Made by a program: the position numbers and the translations under genes. Below are positions 1 through 7,842 of a stretch of DNA of 43,332 bases, piece after piece (the stretch's first letter is position 1; each line of letters opens with the position of its first letter). The DNA is taken from assembly GCA_934569225.1 (NCBI GenBank), contig CAKTKC010000025.1:1-43332 (forward strand). The letters run 5' to 3'. Source of the stretch: an uncultured Oscillospiraceae bacterium (GTDB taxonomy: Bacteria > Bacillota > Clostridia > Oscillospirales > Oscillospiraceae). Under the pieces are notes generated by a model, which saw nothing but the letters and a program-made list of their open reading frames with translations, was not told the origin of the DNA and did no database searches.

Positions 1-2
1 AG

Positions 3-86
3 TTGCTATCCGATGACCTCAAAAACAAATTGTACTACGATGGTTTTCAAAAAATGCTGTATCACTACTCGCACCATCAAAAGTGA
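3..86 (+). CDS. C-terminal end of an unidentified protein (partial)
   Basis: The third forward frame is open from the window edge to a TGA at 84-86 and encodes 27 residues ending in YHYSHHQK. A rho-independent terminator follows two bases later, which fits the true 3' end of a gene transcribed rightwards. The fragment is too short to assign a family; its charged, aromatic-rich C-terminus gives no clear motif. Confidence 0.55.
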   Translation: MLSDDLKNKLYYDGFQKMLYHYSHHQK

Positions 87-87
87 T

Positions 88-128
88 CCGAACCCATTCT
101 CAACAGGAGATGGGTTCGGGTTTTCTTT
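88..128 (+). terminator. Rho-independent terminator of the upstream plus-strand gene
   Basis: A 10-bp stem (CCGAACCCAT at 88-97 with ATGGGTTCGG at 110-119) is followed by TTTTCTTT. It sits directly after the stop codon at 84-86. A sequence of similar layout occurs at 9359-9394. Confidence 0.8.
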
Positions 129-134
129 AACCCC

Positions 135-176
135 AAAAACGCCGGCACTCAGCCAAAGCTGAATGCCGGCGTTTTT
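135..176 (-). terminator. Terminator of the rpiR-epimerase unit (possibly bidirectional)
   Basis: The arms at 135-153 and 158-176 form a 19-bp stem with one mismatch and a 4-base loop, with A/T tracts on both flanks, so it can work in both directions. Its position 24 bases past the stop of the epimerase gene suggests its main role is on the minus strand. Confidence 0.8.
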
Positions 177-199
177 TCGCAAGCCATCGTTTTCAAAAA

Positions 200-1048
200 T
201 TACACAGTATGATACCACACAGAGAAGACCTCCTGCCGGCCGGGCTGCAGACGCAGAAGTCCGTGCCCGGAGTTCAGGCAGTTGACCGCACCGCACTGGG
301 GCTCCACACTGATAAACCCCTTTGTGCCGTCCCCGTTCCACAGCTGCCACTGGTTGAAATTATCTGACACGGTATACATGATTTCTCCCAGCTGAGCGGT
401 GTTCCCGTCGGACGTGAAAAAACCGGTAATGGGCTTTCCCTGAGGGAAGCCATGAATCCGAAAGTTCTCCTCCTCCGGTGTCAGATTCACCAGCTCCCCG
501 GTCGGAATATGGCAGTTGTTTTTCAGCCACTTCTGCTGGATCGGCACACAGAACCAGTCCGGCGCCACAAAGTTGGTATGCAGGCCGAAGGCCAAAGGCA
601 TATCGGTCTTCCCGGTATTTTCAAAGATAAAGTCCTGATGATAACCTGTTTCGTCCAGATAATAGTGGGTCGTCACCAGAAACGGGAACGGAAAAATTTC
701 GCCAATGTTGCGGTAAACCGCTTTCACGGACGATTTCGTCTTTTCCTCCACCCGGAACTGAGACGCACGAAGCTGACCATGGATATTGTTCTGATACCGC
801 GGCTCATTCAAAGGCAGATAGTATGCCTGTCCGTCAAAGCGAAACGTCGCACGCTCCGTGCGATTCGGCGGCACCAGCAGCGGAGAACCGTAGCTTGCCG
901 TGCCCGAAAAAAGCATGTCCAGATTCTCCGGATAGCGCAGGATCTGCTTGTCATTATGGCTCAGGCGGATGGTGTTCATTCCGCACTGCGGCGCGATCAC
1001 CGCCTCCCACCCAAAGCCGGAAAGGGTAATCATATTCTTTTCCTTCAT
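200..1048 (-). CDS. Aldose 1-epimerase family protein (galactose mutarotase-like)
   Basis: The 282-residue protein fits the aldose 1-epimerase fold, which interconverts alpha and beta anomers of free sugars in the cytoplasm. Family landmarks are visible: NRTERATF (62-69), the NIHG segment with His90, GLH with His157, and VEPQ with Glu249 in the place of the catalytic base. The start is supported by a GGAGG-type ribosome site about 9 bases upstream; a second Met at residue 6 is less well placed. The gene begins 17 bases after the RpiR regulator and should be cotranscribed with it, which suggests the anomer handled is tied to the sugar sensed by that regulator. The exact sugar cannot be read from sequence; it could also act on sugar phosphates. 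Confidence 0.85.
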   Translation of the reverse strand: MKEKNMITLSGFGWEAVIAPQCGMNTIRLSHNDKQILRYPENLDMLFSGTASYGSPLLVPPNRTERATFRFDGQAYYLPLNEPRYQNNIHGQLRASQFRVEEKTKSSVKAVYRNIGEIFPFPFLVTTHYYLDETGYHQDFIFENTGKTDMPLAFGLHTNFVAPDWFCVPIQQKWLKNNCHIPTGELVNLTPEEENFRIHGFPQGKPITGFFTSDGNTAQLGEIMYTVSDNFNQWQLWNGDGTKGFISVEPQCGAVNCLNSGHGLLRLQPGRQEVFSVWYHTV

Positions 1049-1065
1049 ATAACGCCCTTCCTCCG

Positions 1066-1920
1066 TTAATATTTTAATTTCTCCATGCTCTTTTCTATCT
1101 GCAAAGATCTCGCTCCGGCTGTGCGCATGGCAATAAAGGTATAAATGGAATCCGCGATGGTCAGCGCCGCCACACGGGAGGCAATGGAGACCACCCGGTA
1201 CTTTGTCTCCCTGGAATTCGTGGTCAGGCTGACATTTGCCAGCTTGGACAGGGGATTTTTTCCGGCGCTGGTGAGGGAGATCACCTTAGCTCCCCGCTTT
1301 TTGGCGACCTGGGTGCTGTCCACGATGCAGCGGGAACTGCCGGAGTGGCTGACCGCAAAAACCACGTCCCGGTCATCCAGATAATTACAGGTGATCACCT
1401 GAAGATGGGGGTCTGTATACACCGAGGCATCCAGCCCGAGGCGCAGCAGCTTATGATGCAGATCCATTGCCACCGCCGCGGAACCGCCCAGGCCGAAAAT
1501 CACGATTTTTCTGGCATTCATCAGCGTCTGCGCCGCCGCCTCCAGATCGCCCGGATCCAGCATGTCCCGGGTGAACCGCAGGGCAAACACCGCACTCTGG
1601 AAAACCTTGTCCCGCACCTCCAGCATACTGTCTTCGGCGTTGATCTCCTCATGAATGATCTCGTTGGGAGATACGGTTGACTGCGCCAGGGTCAGCTTCA
1701 GCTCCTCATAGCCGCTGAATCCGAGCTTTTTATAGGTACGCACCACCGTCGGGTCGGATACCCCGCAGGCATCTGCCAGAGCGGCCACCGACAGGTCGAT
1801 GATCGTCTCCGGATTGTCCTGGATAAAAGCTGCCACTTTCCGCTCCGATCTGCTCAGATTGGGGAGCGTATTCTCAATTCTCAGTAAAAACGCCGCCAGC
1901 GAAGTTTCCTGTACCGCCAT
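1066..1920 (-). CDS. MurR/RpiR family transcriptional regulator
   Basis: The 284-residue protein has the RpiR layout: an N-terminal helix-turn-helix of about 77 residues (SVAALADACGVSDPTVVRTYKKLGF at roughly 44-68) and a C-terminal SIS domain that binds phosphorylated sugars. SIS landmarks are GLGGSA (143-148) and SHSGSS (191-196). Regulators of this family usually control genes for aminosugar, sugar-acid or pentose use. It lies just downstream of the sugar-acid operon and upstream of the epimerase, so control of either is likely (inference). The start has an AGGAAGG ribosome site. An extended -10 promoter (TGC then TATAAT) lies upstream at 1968-1973. Confidence 0.9.
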   Translation of the reverse strand: MAVQETSLAAFLLRIENTLPNLSRSERKVAAFIQDNPETIIDLSVAALADACGVSDPTVVRTYKKLGFSGYEELKLTLAQSTVSPNEIIHEEINAEDSMLEVRDKVFQSAVFALRFTRDMLDPGDLEAAAQTLMNARKIVIFGLGGSAAVAMDLHHKLLRLGLDASVYTDPHLQVITCNYLDDRDVVFAVSHSGSSRCIVDSTQVAKKRGAKVISLTSAGKNPLSKLANVSLTTNSRETKYRVVSIASRVAALTIADSIYTFIAMRTAGARSLQIEKSMEKLKY

Positions 1921-1967
1921 AGTGCATTCCTTCCTGCCGGCTGGAACCGGCTGCTTCAGATGAGCCG

Positions 1968-1976
1968 ATTATAGCA
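1968..1976 (-). promoter_or_regulatory. Extended -10 promoter of the rpiR-epimerase unit
   Basis: Read on the minus strand, TATAAT (1968-1973) is preceded by TGC, an extended -10 element. The -35 region is poor (TTCCTT at 17 bases), as expected for extended -10 promoters. It lies about 48 bases before the rpiR start codon. No terminator is visible between it and the end of the upstream ycxB-like gene, so read-through is also possible. Confidence 0.5.
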
Positions 1977-2000
1977 TATTCTTTCAAAAAAAGGAAGCGC

Positions 2001-2558
2001 TCAGCGGATTTTCCCCAACGGTTTGCCGAAAAATTTTTTAAAATCGAGCATACCGCCCCGGGCAGTGCCCGCCTTGCGGAAGCGCTTGCCGCTCTTTTTT
2101 TGCAGCTGTGTCTTCCACGCCTCCGGGTCAGCCAGAGAAGTGCGCTCCACCATATAGCCGGACTGCCGGTTCAGAAACAGATAAAAATAGTTCCGATCCT
2201 CGAACAGTGCGTACAGGTCTTTGTATGCTACCGTTTTCTTATGTCCGCCGCTGCTGACCCGGAAATCGTCCGAGCGAAACTGATAGCTGGTATAGGGCGG
2301 CGTTCCCACGGCGGCAGCCACGAGCTTATCCGCTCTGTGTGCAGCGGGCAGATTCTGGTTCAGGAGCAGCCAGCAGCCCGGAAGCATCAGAAGGCAGAAC
2401 AGGAGAACATTGTCGCTGTGCTGCGCTGCAAAAATAACGCAGACGCCCCCCATCAGCAGCCAGATCAGCCGAAGTCCCGGCCGGAAAGCCCGATACTGCA
2501 AATCGGACAGCCGGCGGATGGTCTCCGGCGTATGCATCATTTTTCCGGTAAATTCCAT
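2001..2558 (-). CDS. YcxB-like membrane-associated protein
   Basis: The 185-residue protein has two hydrophobic segments at about 30-45 and 49-66. A C-terminal domain follows, with a VAYKDLYALFEDRNYFYLFLNRQSGYMVER pattern split over about 109-138, typical of YcxB-like proteins of Firmicutes. The function of that family is not established. A good ribosome site (AGGAG, 6 bases) precedes the ATG. The gene starts 30 bases after the aldolase stop, so it reads as the last gene of the sugar-acid operon, although nothing in it suggests a metabolic role. The C-terminus is rich in Lys, Arg and Gly. Confidence 0.7.
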   Translation of the reverse strand: MEFTGKMMHTPETIRRLSDLQYRAFRPGLRLIWLLMGGVCVIFAAQHSDNVLLFCLLMLPGCWLLLNQNLPAAHRADKLVAAAVGTPPYTSYQFRSDDFRVSSGGHKKTVAYKDLYALFEDRNYFYLFLNRQSGYMVERTSLADPEAWKTQLQKKSGKRFRKAGTARGGMLDFKKFFGKPLGKIR

Positions 2559-2587
2559 GTTATACTCCTGTTCTGCCGTTCCGGCGC

Positions 2588-3253
2588 TTACCGTGCCGAA
2601 AAATTGTTGATCGCGTCCACGTGCGCCCGGGCCAGCGCTTCTATCCCGTCGTAATCCCCGGCCGCCAGCAGCTTCCGATCCACGATGCTCACGCCGGTTC
2701 CCACCGCGCTGACTCCCTGCGCCAGAAACTGCGGAATGGTCTGGGGATTCACACCGCCGCTGGCCAGCAGCGGGATATGGGGCAGCGGCCCGCGCAGATT
2801 CCAGATGTAGTGATAGCCCAGGTCATCCGCCGGAAAAAGCTTGACGATGTCCGCCCCGGCATTCCAGGCCGCCACGATCTCGCTGGGGGTCATGGCTCCG
2901 GGAGCGGAGACCATCCCCAGCTGTCTGGTCAGACGGATCACATCGGCGTCCGCATTGGGGGAAAGAATGAATTCCGCTCCTGCCTCCCGGGCGGCACGTG
3001 CCTGGCCGCAGGACAAAACCGTACCGGCGCCCAGACAGAGCACGTCTCCCACCGCGCATCGGATCCGTTCAATGCTGCGGGCATAGTCTGCCGCCGGATC
3101 CTGGGACTGCTGGTCAAAGGTCACTTCCAGCAGCCTGACACCGCCCCGAACCAGAGCCTCGGCCGCCTGTCCGATCTGGTCGAACGGAACCTTCCGGAAA
3201 ATCACGACCAGCTTTTTGTCCAGCAGAAGTTGTTTGACTTCCTCATGATTCAT
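2588..3253 (-). CDS. 2-dehydro-3-deoxy-phosphogluconate / 6-phosphogalactonate type aldolase
   Basis: This 221-residue class I aldolase of the Eda/DgoA family would cleave a 2-keto-3-deoxy-6-phospho sugar acid to pyruvate and glyceraldehyde-3-phosphate. Visible family residues are Arg20, Glu43 in LLEVTF, GAGT (75-78), SPN (98-100), Pro118, and the Schiff-base Lys138 in DIVKLFPA. The start at 3253 was chosen over an in-frame upstream codon because GAGGA lies 7 bases before it; this makes it overlap the 3' end of the dehydratase gene region closely. It directly follows a galactonate-dehydratase-like gene, an arrangement known from Leloir-independent sugar-acid pathways. No kinase to make the phosphorylated substrate is seen nearby. 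Confidence 0.9.
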   Translation of the reverse strand: MNHEEVKQLLLDKKLVVIFRKVPFDQIGQAAEALVRGGVRLLEVTFDQQSQDPAADYARSIERIRCAVGDVLCLGAGTVLSCGQARAAREAGAEFILSPNADADVIRLTRQLGMVSAPGAMTPSEIVAAWNAGADIVKLFPADDLGYHYIWNLRGPLPHIPLLASGGVNPQTIPQFLAQGVSAVGTGVSIVDRKLLAAGDYDGIEALARAHVDAINNFSAR

Positions 3254-3263
3254 AACGCATTCC

Positions 3264-4454
3264 TCACTCAAACCGTTTGTCTTCCAGTCCCTTGAAATAG
3301 TACTCGCAGTCACCCTTCGGGCGGATATCCGTTACCGCGCCGGTATAGTGCCGCAGAACCCGGGGGGTATACGGCCGCTTCAGCACCTCTTCCACGTTTA
3401 CGTCGATGCCCAGACCGGGCTTGTCCGGCACCAGGATGCAGCCGTCCTCATAGACCACCTCTTCATTGGTGATCGCTTTGCGGAAGTGTCCGTCGGTCAG
3501 CATGATCTCGTGGATATGGAAGTTTGGCACTGTGGACGCCAGCTGTAGAATGGCAGCGTTGGAGATGGGGCCGCTGGGATTGTGGAAGCTGACGGGAATA
3601 TGCTTTGCTTCCGCCATGGCCGCCACCTTCTTGCCCTCCAGCAGACCGCCTACGTGGAACACGTCCGGCTGGAGGAAGTCCACCGCGTTCTTGTTCAGCA
3701 GCTCCTGGCAATGGTGCTTTCCGTAGCAGCGCTCGCCTGCCGCAATGGGGACAGCGGCATGGTCACGCACCCAGGCCGTGGAATCATAGTTATCCGGAGG
3801 GCAGGGCTCCTCCATGAATTTCACCTTGAACTGCGCCAGCTCTTTGGAAATCTCCACGGCGGTGGTGGGATTGAACCGGCCGTGACACTCGATCAGCAGC
3901 TCCACATTGGGGCCGACCGCATCCCGGACGGCGCTTACGATGGCGACGGTCTTCTCCATCTGCTCTTTCTCAATGGTCATATAGGACTTTCCGAAGGGAT
4001 CCCACTTCAGTGCTTTGATTCCCAGCGCCACGGTCTGCTTGGCCTTTGCGGCGAACTCTTCCGGCTCCCGCGCCCGGATAAACCAGGCGTTGGCATACAT
4101 GGGCACCCGATCCCGGATCTTTCCGCCGAAGAATGTGGAAACCGGGGTGTTGAAATACTTACCGGCAATGTCCCACAGTGCGATCTCAATGCCGCTGATG
4201 GCGCTCATCAGTACGGGGCCGCCCTTCCAGTACATGTCCCGGTAAACCTCAAACAGAAATTTCTCAATTTCCAGAGGGTTTCTGCCCACGACCATCCGCT
4301 TCAGGTCTTTGATCATGCCCTCCAGGGCATTTTCGTTGGTGCCCAGGCTTGCCTCGCCCCAGCCGTACAGCCCCTCGTCTGTCTCTACCTTCACAAAGCC
4401 CCAGTTGGTGCGGTAGGCGTCCAGTGTGTAGATTTTTACATCCGAAATTTTCAT
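3264..4454 (-). CDS. Mandelate racemase/enolase-superfamily sugar-acid dehydratase, D-galactonate dehydratase-like
   Basis: The 396-residue protein has the enolase-superfamily capping domain (1-115) and TIM barrel. The predicted metal ligands are Glu189, Glu215 and Glu241 (in IECH, MEEP and GER), with His191 and His291 as acid/base candidates. These are each six positions beyond the residues known in E. coli DgoD (Asp183, His185, Glu209, Glu235, His285), with Glu in place of the first Asp. The likely reaction is dehydration of an aldonic acid to a 2-keto-3-deoxy acid; the substrate stereochemistry cannot be fixed. It sits between an SDR and a KDPG-type aldolase in a TRAP operon. An AGAGG ribosome site precedes the ATG. 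Confidence 0.85.
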   Translation of the reverse strand: MKISDVKIYTLDAYRTNWGFVKVETDEGLYGWGEASLGTNENALEGMIKDLKRMVVGRNPLEIEKFLFEVYRDMYWKGGPVLMSAISGIEIALWDIAGKYFNTPVSTFFGGKIRDRVPMYANAWFIRAREPEEFAAKAKQTVALGIKALKWDPFGKSYMTIEKEQMEKTVAIVSAVRDAVGPNVELLIECHGRFNPTTAVEISKELAQFKVKFMEEPCPPDNYDSTAWVRDHAAVPIAAGERCYGKHHCQELLNKNAVDFLQPDVFHVGGLLEGKKVAAMAEAKHIPVSFHNPSGPISNAAILQLASTVPNFHIHEIMLTDGHFRKAITNEEVVYEDGCILVPDKPGLGIDVNVEEVLKRPYTPRVLRHYTGAVTDIRPKGDCEYYFKGLEDKRFE

Positions 4455-4478
4455 TTATATCCTCTCTTTTTGCAGACG

Positions 4479-5243
4479 TCATGTTTTTTGGTATGCCAGC
4501 AGACAGGCCAGTACGCCGGAGTCCACATCCAGCTCTGTTCCGGTCACGGTCTTCGCCTGATCGGAGGCCATAAAATACACGGCGTTGGCAATGTCCTCGC
4601 CGGTGGACTCAATGCCCAGCGGCCAGTTTGCCCTCCGTGCCGCCTCCTGCTCCGGGGTAAATCCATCCCATCGATCCGTCCGGATCGCGCCGGGAACCAC
4701 CTGATTGACCCGGATGTGGTACTGCCCCAGCTCATAGGCCAGATTGTGCACCATGGACGCAACAGCGCCCTTGGAAATGGCGTAGGCCGTCCGCCCGGAG
4801 ATAGCGCCCCGGTAATGGACGGAGCCGATCAGGACGATGGCGCCGCCGCCCTGGGAAACCATCATCTTCGCCGCCTCCTGGCTGCAAAAGAAATTGCCCC
4901 GGGTGTTTACATTCATCACGCCGTCAAACTGCTCCTGGGTGATTTCCAGCGCCGAGGACCCCAGCCCCAGATTGGCGCTGTTCCCCACAAATACGTCCAG
5001 CCTCCCGAACGTCTCTTTCACGTCCGCAAATACCCGGCGGATATCCTCCACACTTTCCAGATTCAGGCCATAGCCCTTGGCCTGAACGCCATAGGCTTCG
5101 GATATCTCCGCAGCGGCTCGTGCCGCGTCACCGGCTCTCCGGCTGGTGACGCAGACATGATAGCCCTCCTCGGCAAAACGCCTGGCGATGGCGTAGCCGC
5201 TGTTTTTTGTTGCGCCGGTTACAAGTACAACCGGTCTTTCCAA
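4479..5243 (-). CDS. SDR family NAD(P)-dependent oxidoreductase
   Basis: This 254-residue classical short-chain dehydrogenase has the nucleotide-binding TGATKNSG (9-16), and a catalytic triad Ser141, Tyr154 and Lys158 in a YAISK motif. The usual NNAG segment reads GNSA (87-90). The start codon is TTG at 5243, directly after the stop of the preceding hydrolase gene, with AAAGGGG eight bases upstream; the nearest in-frame ATG would remove the cofactor site. In this operon it probably oxidises or reduces a sugar, sugar acid or keto acid before the dehydratase step. Arg36 after the second strand hints at NADP preference, but this is weak. Confidence 0.88.
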   Translation of the reverse strand: MERPVVLVTGATKNSGYAIARRFAEEGYHVCVTSRRAGDAARAAAEISEAYGVQAKGYGLNLESVEDIRRVFADVKETFGRLDVFVGNSANLGLGSSALEITQEQFDGVMNVNTRGNFFCSQEAAKMMVSQGGGAIVLIGSVHYRGAISGRTAYAISKGAVASMVHNLAYELGQYHIRVNQVVPGAIRTDRWDGFTPEQEAARRANWPLGIESTGEDIANAVYFMASDQAKTVTGTELDVDSGVLACLLAYQKT

Positions 5244-5972
5244 TCACATCGCCCCTTTCAACAGGCTGTCTAAGTCCAATTGTTCATAGATTTCCGCCCG
5301 AACTCCCCGGAGCTTCCGCTCCCGGCAGGCAAGCAGGAATTCCTCCGGGTCGTCGGAAAATCTGGCAAATAGCCCCCAATGGGTGGGAATGGACAGTTTT
5401 GCTCCCACGTCCTGCGCCAGTCTCGCGGCGTCCGTGCCGTTCATGTTGTTTCCCTGGCCGTTGACCACGGTGATCAGCACGTCCACAGGCTCCCCCACCT
5501 GCCGGGCAAGCTCCCGGCTGTACAGGGTATCGCCGGTGATGTAGAGGGTCAACCCCTCGCAGTGAATCACAAAACCGACAGCCGTGGGGTCTGAATGGAA
5601 CGCCTGAACCGCGCGGAAACGCAGATTCCCCACAGACCATTCCGTCCCCGGCATCATCTGGACATAATTATGAGAGCCGCCCACCGCCTTCCTGGCCTTT
5701 TCCCAGGCATTGCTCCCGGCAAGAACCGGGATGGGGTGTTCCTCATGCAGCAGCGCTTTCAGGCTGGGGATATCCAGATGATCCGAGTGGTCATGGGTCA
5801 GCAGGATCACGTCCGGCCTGCACGCCAGATATTCCGGGCGCAGAGGCACCAATCGTCTGTAATCCTCACCTACGCGCGCATAGATGCTGTCCGTCAGATA
5901 GGGATCCACCATTACGGAAGCCCGGTCGGTCTCGATCCAGAGTCCCAGCTGACCCAGCCATGTTATTTTCAT
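5244..5972 (-). CDS. MBL-fold metal-dependent hydrolase, UlaG-like
   Basis: The 242-residue protein has the metallo-beta-lactamase metal motif THDHSDH (His60, His62, Asp64, His65), Asp148 in ITGDT, and His198 in IPTHWG. The TH[D]HxDH and late THWG motifs match the UlaG-like branch, whose founding member opens L-ascorbate-6-phosphate lactone. A lactonase role on a sugar-acid lactone would fit this operon between the TRAP transporter and an SDR, but that is inference. AAGGAG lies 8 bases before the ATG, and the stop codon abuts the TTG start of the SDR gene. Confidence 0.82.
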   Translation of the reverse strand: MKITWLGQLGLWIETDRASVMVDPYLTDSIYARVGEDYRRLVPLRPEYLACRPDVILLTHDHSDHLDIPSLKALLHEEHPIPVLAGSNAWEKARKAVGGSHNYVQMMPGTEWSVGNLRFRAVQAFHSDPTAVGFVIHCEGLTLYITGDTLYSRELARQVGEPVDVLITVVNGQGNNMNGTDAARLAQDVGAKLSIPTHWGLFARFSDDPEEFLLACRERKLRGVRAEIYEQLDLDSLLKGAM

Positions 5973-5984
5973 CTCGGCTTCTCC

Positions 5985-7277
5985 TTAGCCGTACAGCACC
6001 GCAGGCAGCCAGGTGCTGAACCAGGGTACCAGCGCATACAGAACCGCGCAGCCTACCATCAGCACCAGGAACGGGAAGCTGGCCTTCACCAGCCGCTCCA
6101 GTTTCATATCCAGCAGGCTGGAAACCTGATACAGAACGATGCCGAAGGGAGGCGACATGTTGCCGATACCCAGGGTAAAGACCATGACCATACCAAAATG
6201 GATCAGATCGATATTCAGCGCCGAGGCGATGGGCACCAGCAGCGGCGTCATAATGGTCAGACCGGAGGTCATGAACATGCCCATGATCAGCAGGATCAGC
6301 ACGACCAGCAGCGTAAAGCCGGTTGCAGAAATGCCGGACTGGACGATCAGCTGCGCCAGCATGTTGGGGATCCGTTCTGCATTCATCCAGTAGGACATGG
6401 CGACGGCGCCGCAGATGGTCATCATGACGGTAGCGGTTCCCAGGAAGGACTCCTTCAGGATCGGCCACAGATGCTCCGGCTTCAGTTCCTTGTAGACAAA
6501 TGCGCCGATGATCAGAGCGTACACCGCGCAGAACGCACCGGCCTCATTGGCGGAGAACACGCCGCTGCGCAGAGCCATCAGCAGGCCGAAGGGAATGATC
6601 AGCGCCCAGAAGCCATCCAGCATCAGTTTGCCGATCTCCTTCAGGGAAGCCATCTTCTCCCGGCTGCCCTTGTAGCCGTGCTTCTTGGAGATCACGTAGA
6701 CCAGAATCATCATCAGAGCGGCCGTCAGGAAACCGGGGAGGTAGCCTGCGGCAAACATTCTGCCAACGGATACTTCCGCCAGCATGGCATAGACGATCAG
6801 ACCCATTCCGGGAGGAATGATGGGGGTGATCAGAGAGGACGCCAGAGTGACGGCAGCGGAGAAATCCTTGCTGTAGCCCTTGCGCACCATTTCCGGCACC
6901 AGGATCTTGCACTCCATGGCCGCGTCAGCCGCAGCGGAACCGGAGATGCCGCCCATAAACACGGACAGCAGTACATTCACGTGACCCAGGCCGCCGGTGA
7001 CATGGCCGATCAGAGCGTCGGCAAGATCCAGCAGTCGTTTGGAAATGCCGGAGTAATTCATAATTGCGCCGGCGGTTACGAAATAGGGAATTGCCAGATA
7101 GGACGTAGTCTCCATGGTGGCGACCAATCTCTGAATTGCGGTACCGGCGGCAAAGCCAAAATTGTTCAGTCCCATAAAATAAGGAAGAACACCGGCAAAC
7201 ATGGCGATCCAGACCGGTACATTGCAGAACATCAGAACGATGATGCAGATTACAGGGACAACAATGGCCAGATTCAT
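5985..7277 (-). CDS. TRAP transporter large permease, DctM type
   Basis: The 430-residue, highly hydrophobic protein of about 12 membrane segments fits the DctM subunit of tripartite ATP-independent periplasmic transporters. These use a sodium gradient to import organic or sugar acids delivered by a receptor. Family-typical segments include SGSAAADAA (about 98-106) and PPGMGLIVYAML (about 148-159). The ATG overlaps the stop of the small subunit gene by 4 bases, and AAGGAG lies 7 bases upstream. With dctP and dctQ it forms a complete transporter. Confidence 0.93.
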   Translation of the reverse strand: MNLAIVVPVICIIVLMFCNVPVWIAMFAGVLPYFMGLNNFGFAAGTAIQRLVATMETTSYLAIPYFVTAGAIMNYSGISKRLLDLADALIGHVTGGLGHVNVLLSVFMGGISGSAAADAAMECKILVPEMVRKGYSKDFSAAVTLASSLITPIIPPGMGLIVYAMLAEVSVGRMFAAGYLPGFLTAALMMILVYVISKKHGYKGSREKMASLKEIGKLMLDGFWALIIPFGLLMALRSGVFSANEAGAFCAVYALIIGAFVYKELKPEHLWPILKESFLGTATVMMTICGAVAMSYWMNAERIPNMLAQLIVQSGISATGFTLLVVLILLIMGMFMTSGLTIMTPLLVPIASALNIDLIHFGMVMVFTLGIGNMSPPFGIVLYQVSSLLDMKLERLVKASFPFLVLMVGCAVLYALVPWFSTWLPAVLYG

Positions 7278-7771
7278 GCTCTTTCTCCTTCCTCAGGTTC
7301 TTTCCGGAAATTTTTGAACAGTTCAATGGTGTGCTCCAGCTCATAAATCGCCATAAACGCGAAGCCGAGCACTGCGGACAGGTCATACCATACGTAGGAA
7401 ATCTTCGTATTGGGCATGATCTTACCGCCTACGTTTTTCATCAGGCTGACAGCCAGCACCGTAGCCAGCGCCAGCACGACGAGGGTGATCACGTGGGTGA
7501 TCAATTCAATTGTCTTCCTTACCTTCGTCGGGAACTTGTTGACAAGCGCGTCAATTCCGTAGTGCATTTTCCGGCGGTAAGCCGCGGCAGAGCCGCAGAA
7601 GACCACATAGGCAAAGCACAGGGTATTCACGTCCGTGCCGGGATTCCAGGTATACTTAATAAAGTATCGGGTCAGACCGTTGATAACGCTGATCAGAACG
7701 CTGGCGCTCAGCGCGACAGCCGCAATGATTTCCATTGGGTTCCGAACGATCCACTTCAGGGCTTTTTTCAT
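7274..7771 (-). CDS. TRAP transporter small permease, DctQ type
   Basis: The 165-residue protein has four predicted membrane segments (about 15-35, 50-65, 88-110, 130-150), the size and layout of DctQ subunits. It contains the usual N-terminal basic start and a conserved middle segment GSAAAYRRKMHYGIDAL (about 55-71). It lies between the receptor and large permease genes, with a ATGA overlap to dctM. A strong hairpin separates it from dctP, which may lower permease expression relative to the receptor. Confidence 0.9.
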   Translation of the reverse strand: MKKALKWIVRNPMEIIAAVALSASVLISVINGLTRYFIKYTWNPGTDVNTLCFAYVVFCGSAAAYRRKMHYGIDALVNKFPTKVRKTIELITHVITLVVLALATVLAVSLMKNVGGKIMPNTKISYVWYDLSAVLGFAFMAIYELEHTIELFKNFRKEPEEGERA

Positions 7772-7799
7772 CTGGGGAATAACCTCCTTTTCTACAAGA

Positions 7800-7831
7800 G
7801 AGCCGCCGCCCTCTGCGCAGGGCAGCGGCTC
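7800..7831 (-). promoter_or_regulatory. Strong intercistronic hairpin after dctP
   Basis: Arms GAGCCGC (7800-7806) and GCGGCTC (7825-7831), followed inward by GCCCT and AGGGC with one C/A mismatch, form a 12-bp stem with a 6-base loop. There is no U-tract, so it looks like an RNA-stabilising or partial-termination hairpin. Such hairpins commonly keep receptor mRNA more abundant than permease mRNA. Confidence 0.6.
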
Positions 7832-7842
7832 AGATTCCCGGT

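Noticed and set aside
3582..5273. Long open frame on the plus strand opposite the dehydratase and SDR genes
   Set aside because: It lies antisense to clear enzyme genes, has no family pattern, and its composition (Gly/His/Gln/Arg rich) is that of a GC-rich shadow frame.
5595..7346. 583-codon open frame on the plus strand opposite dctM
   Set aside because: It is a shadow of the hydrophobic dctM gene: very rich in His, Gln and Asp, with no recognisable domain.
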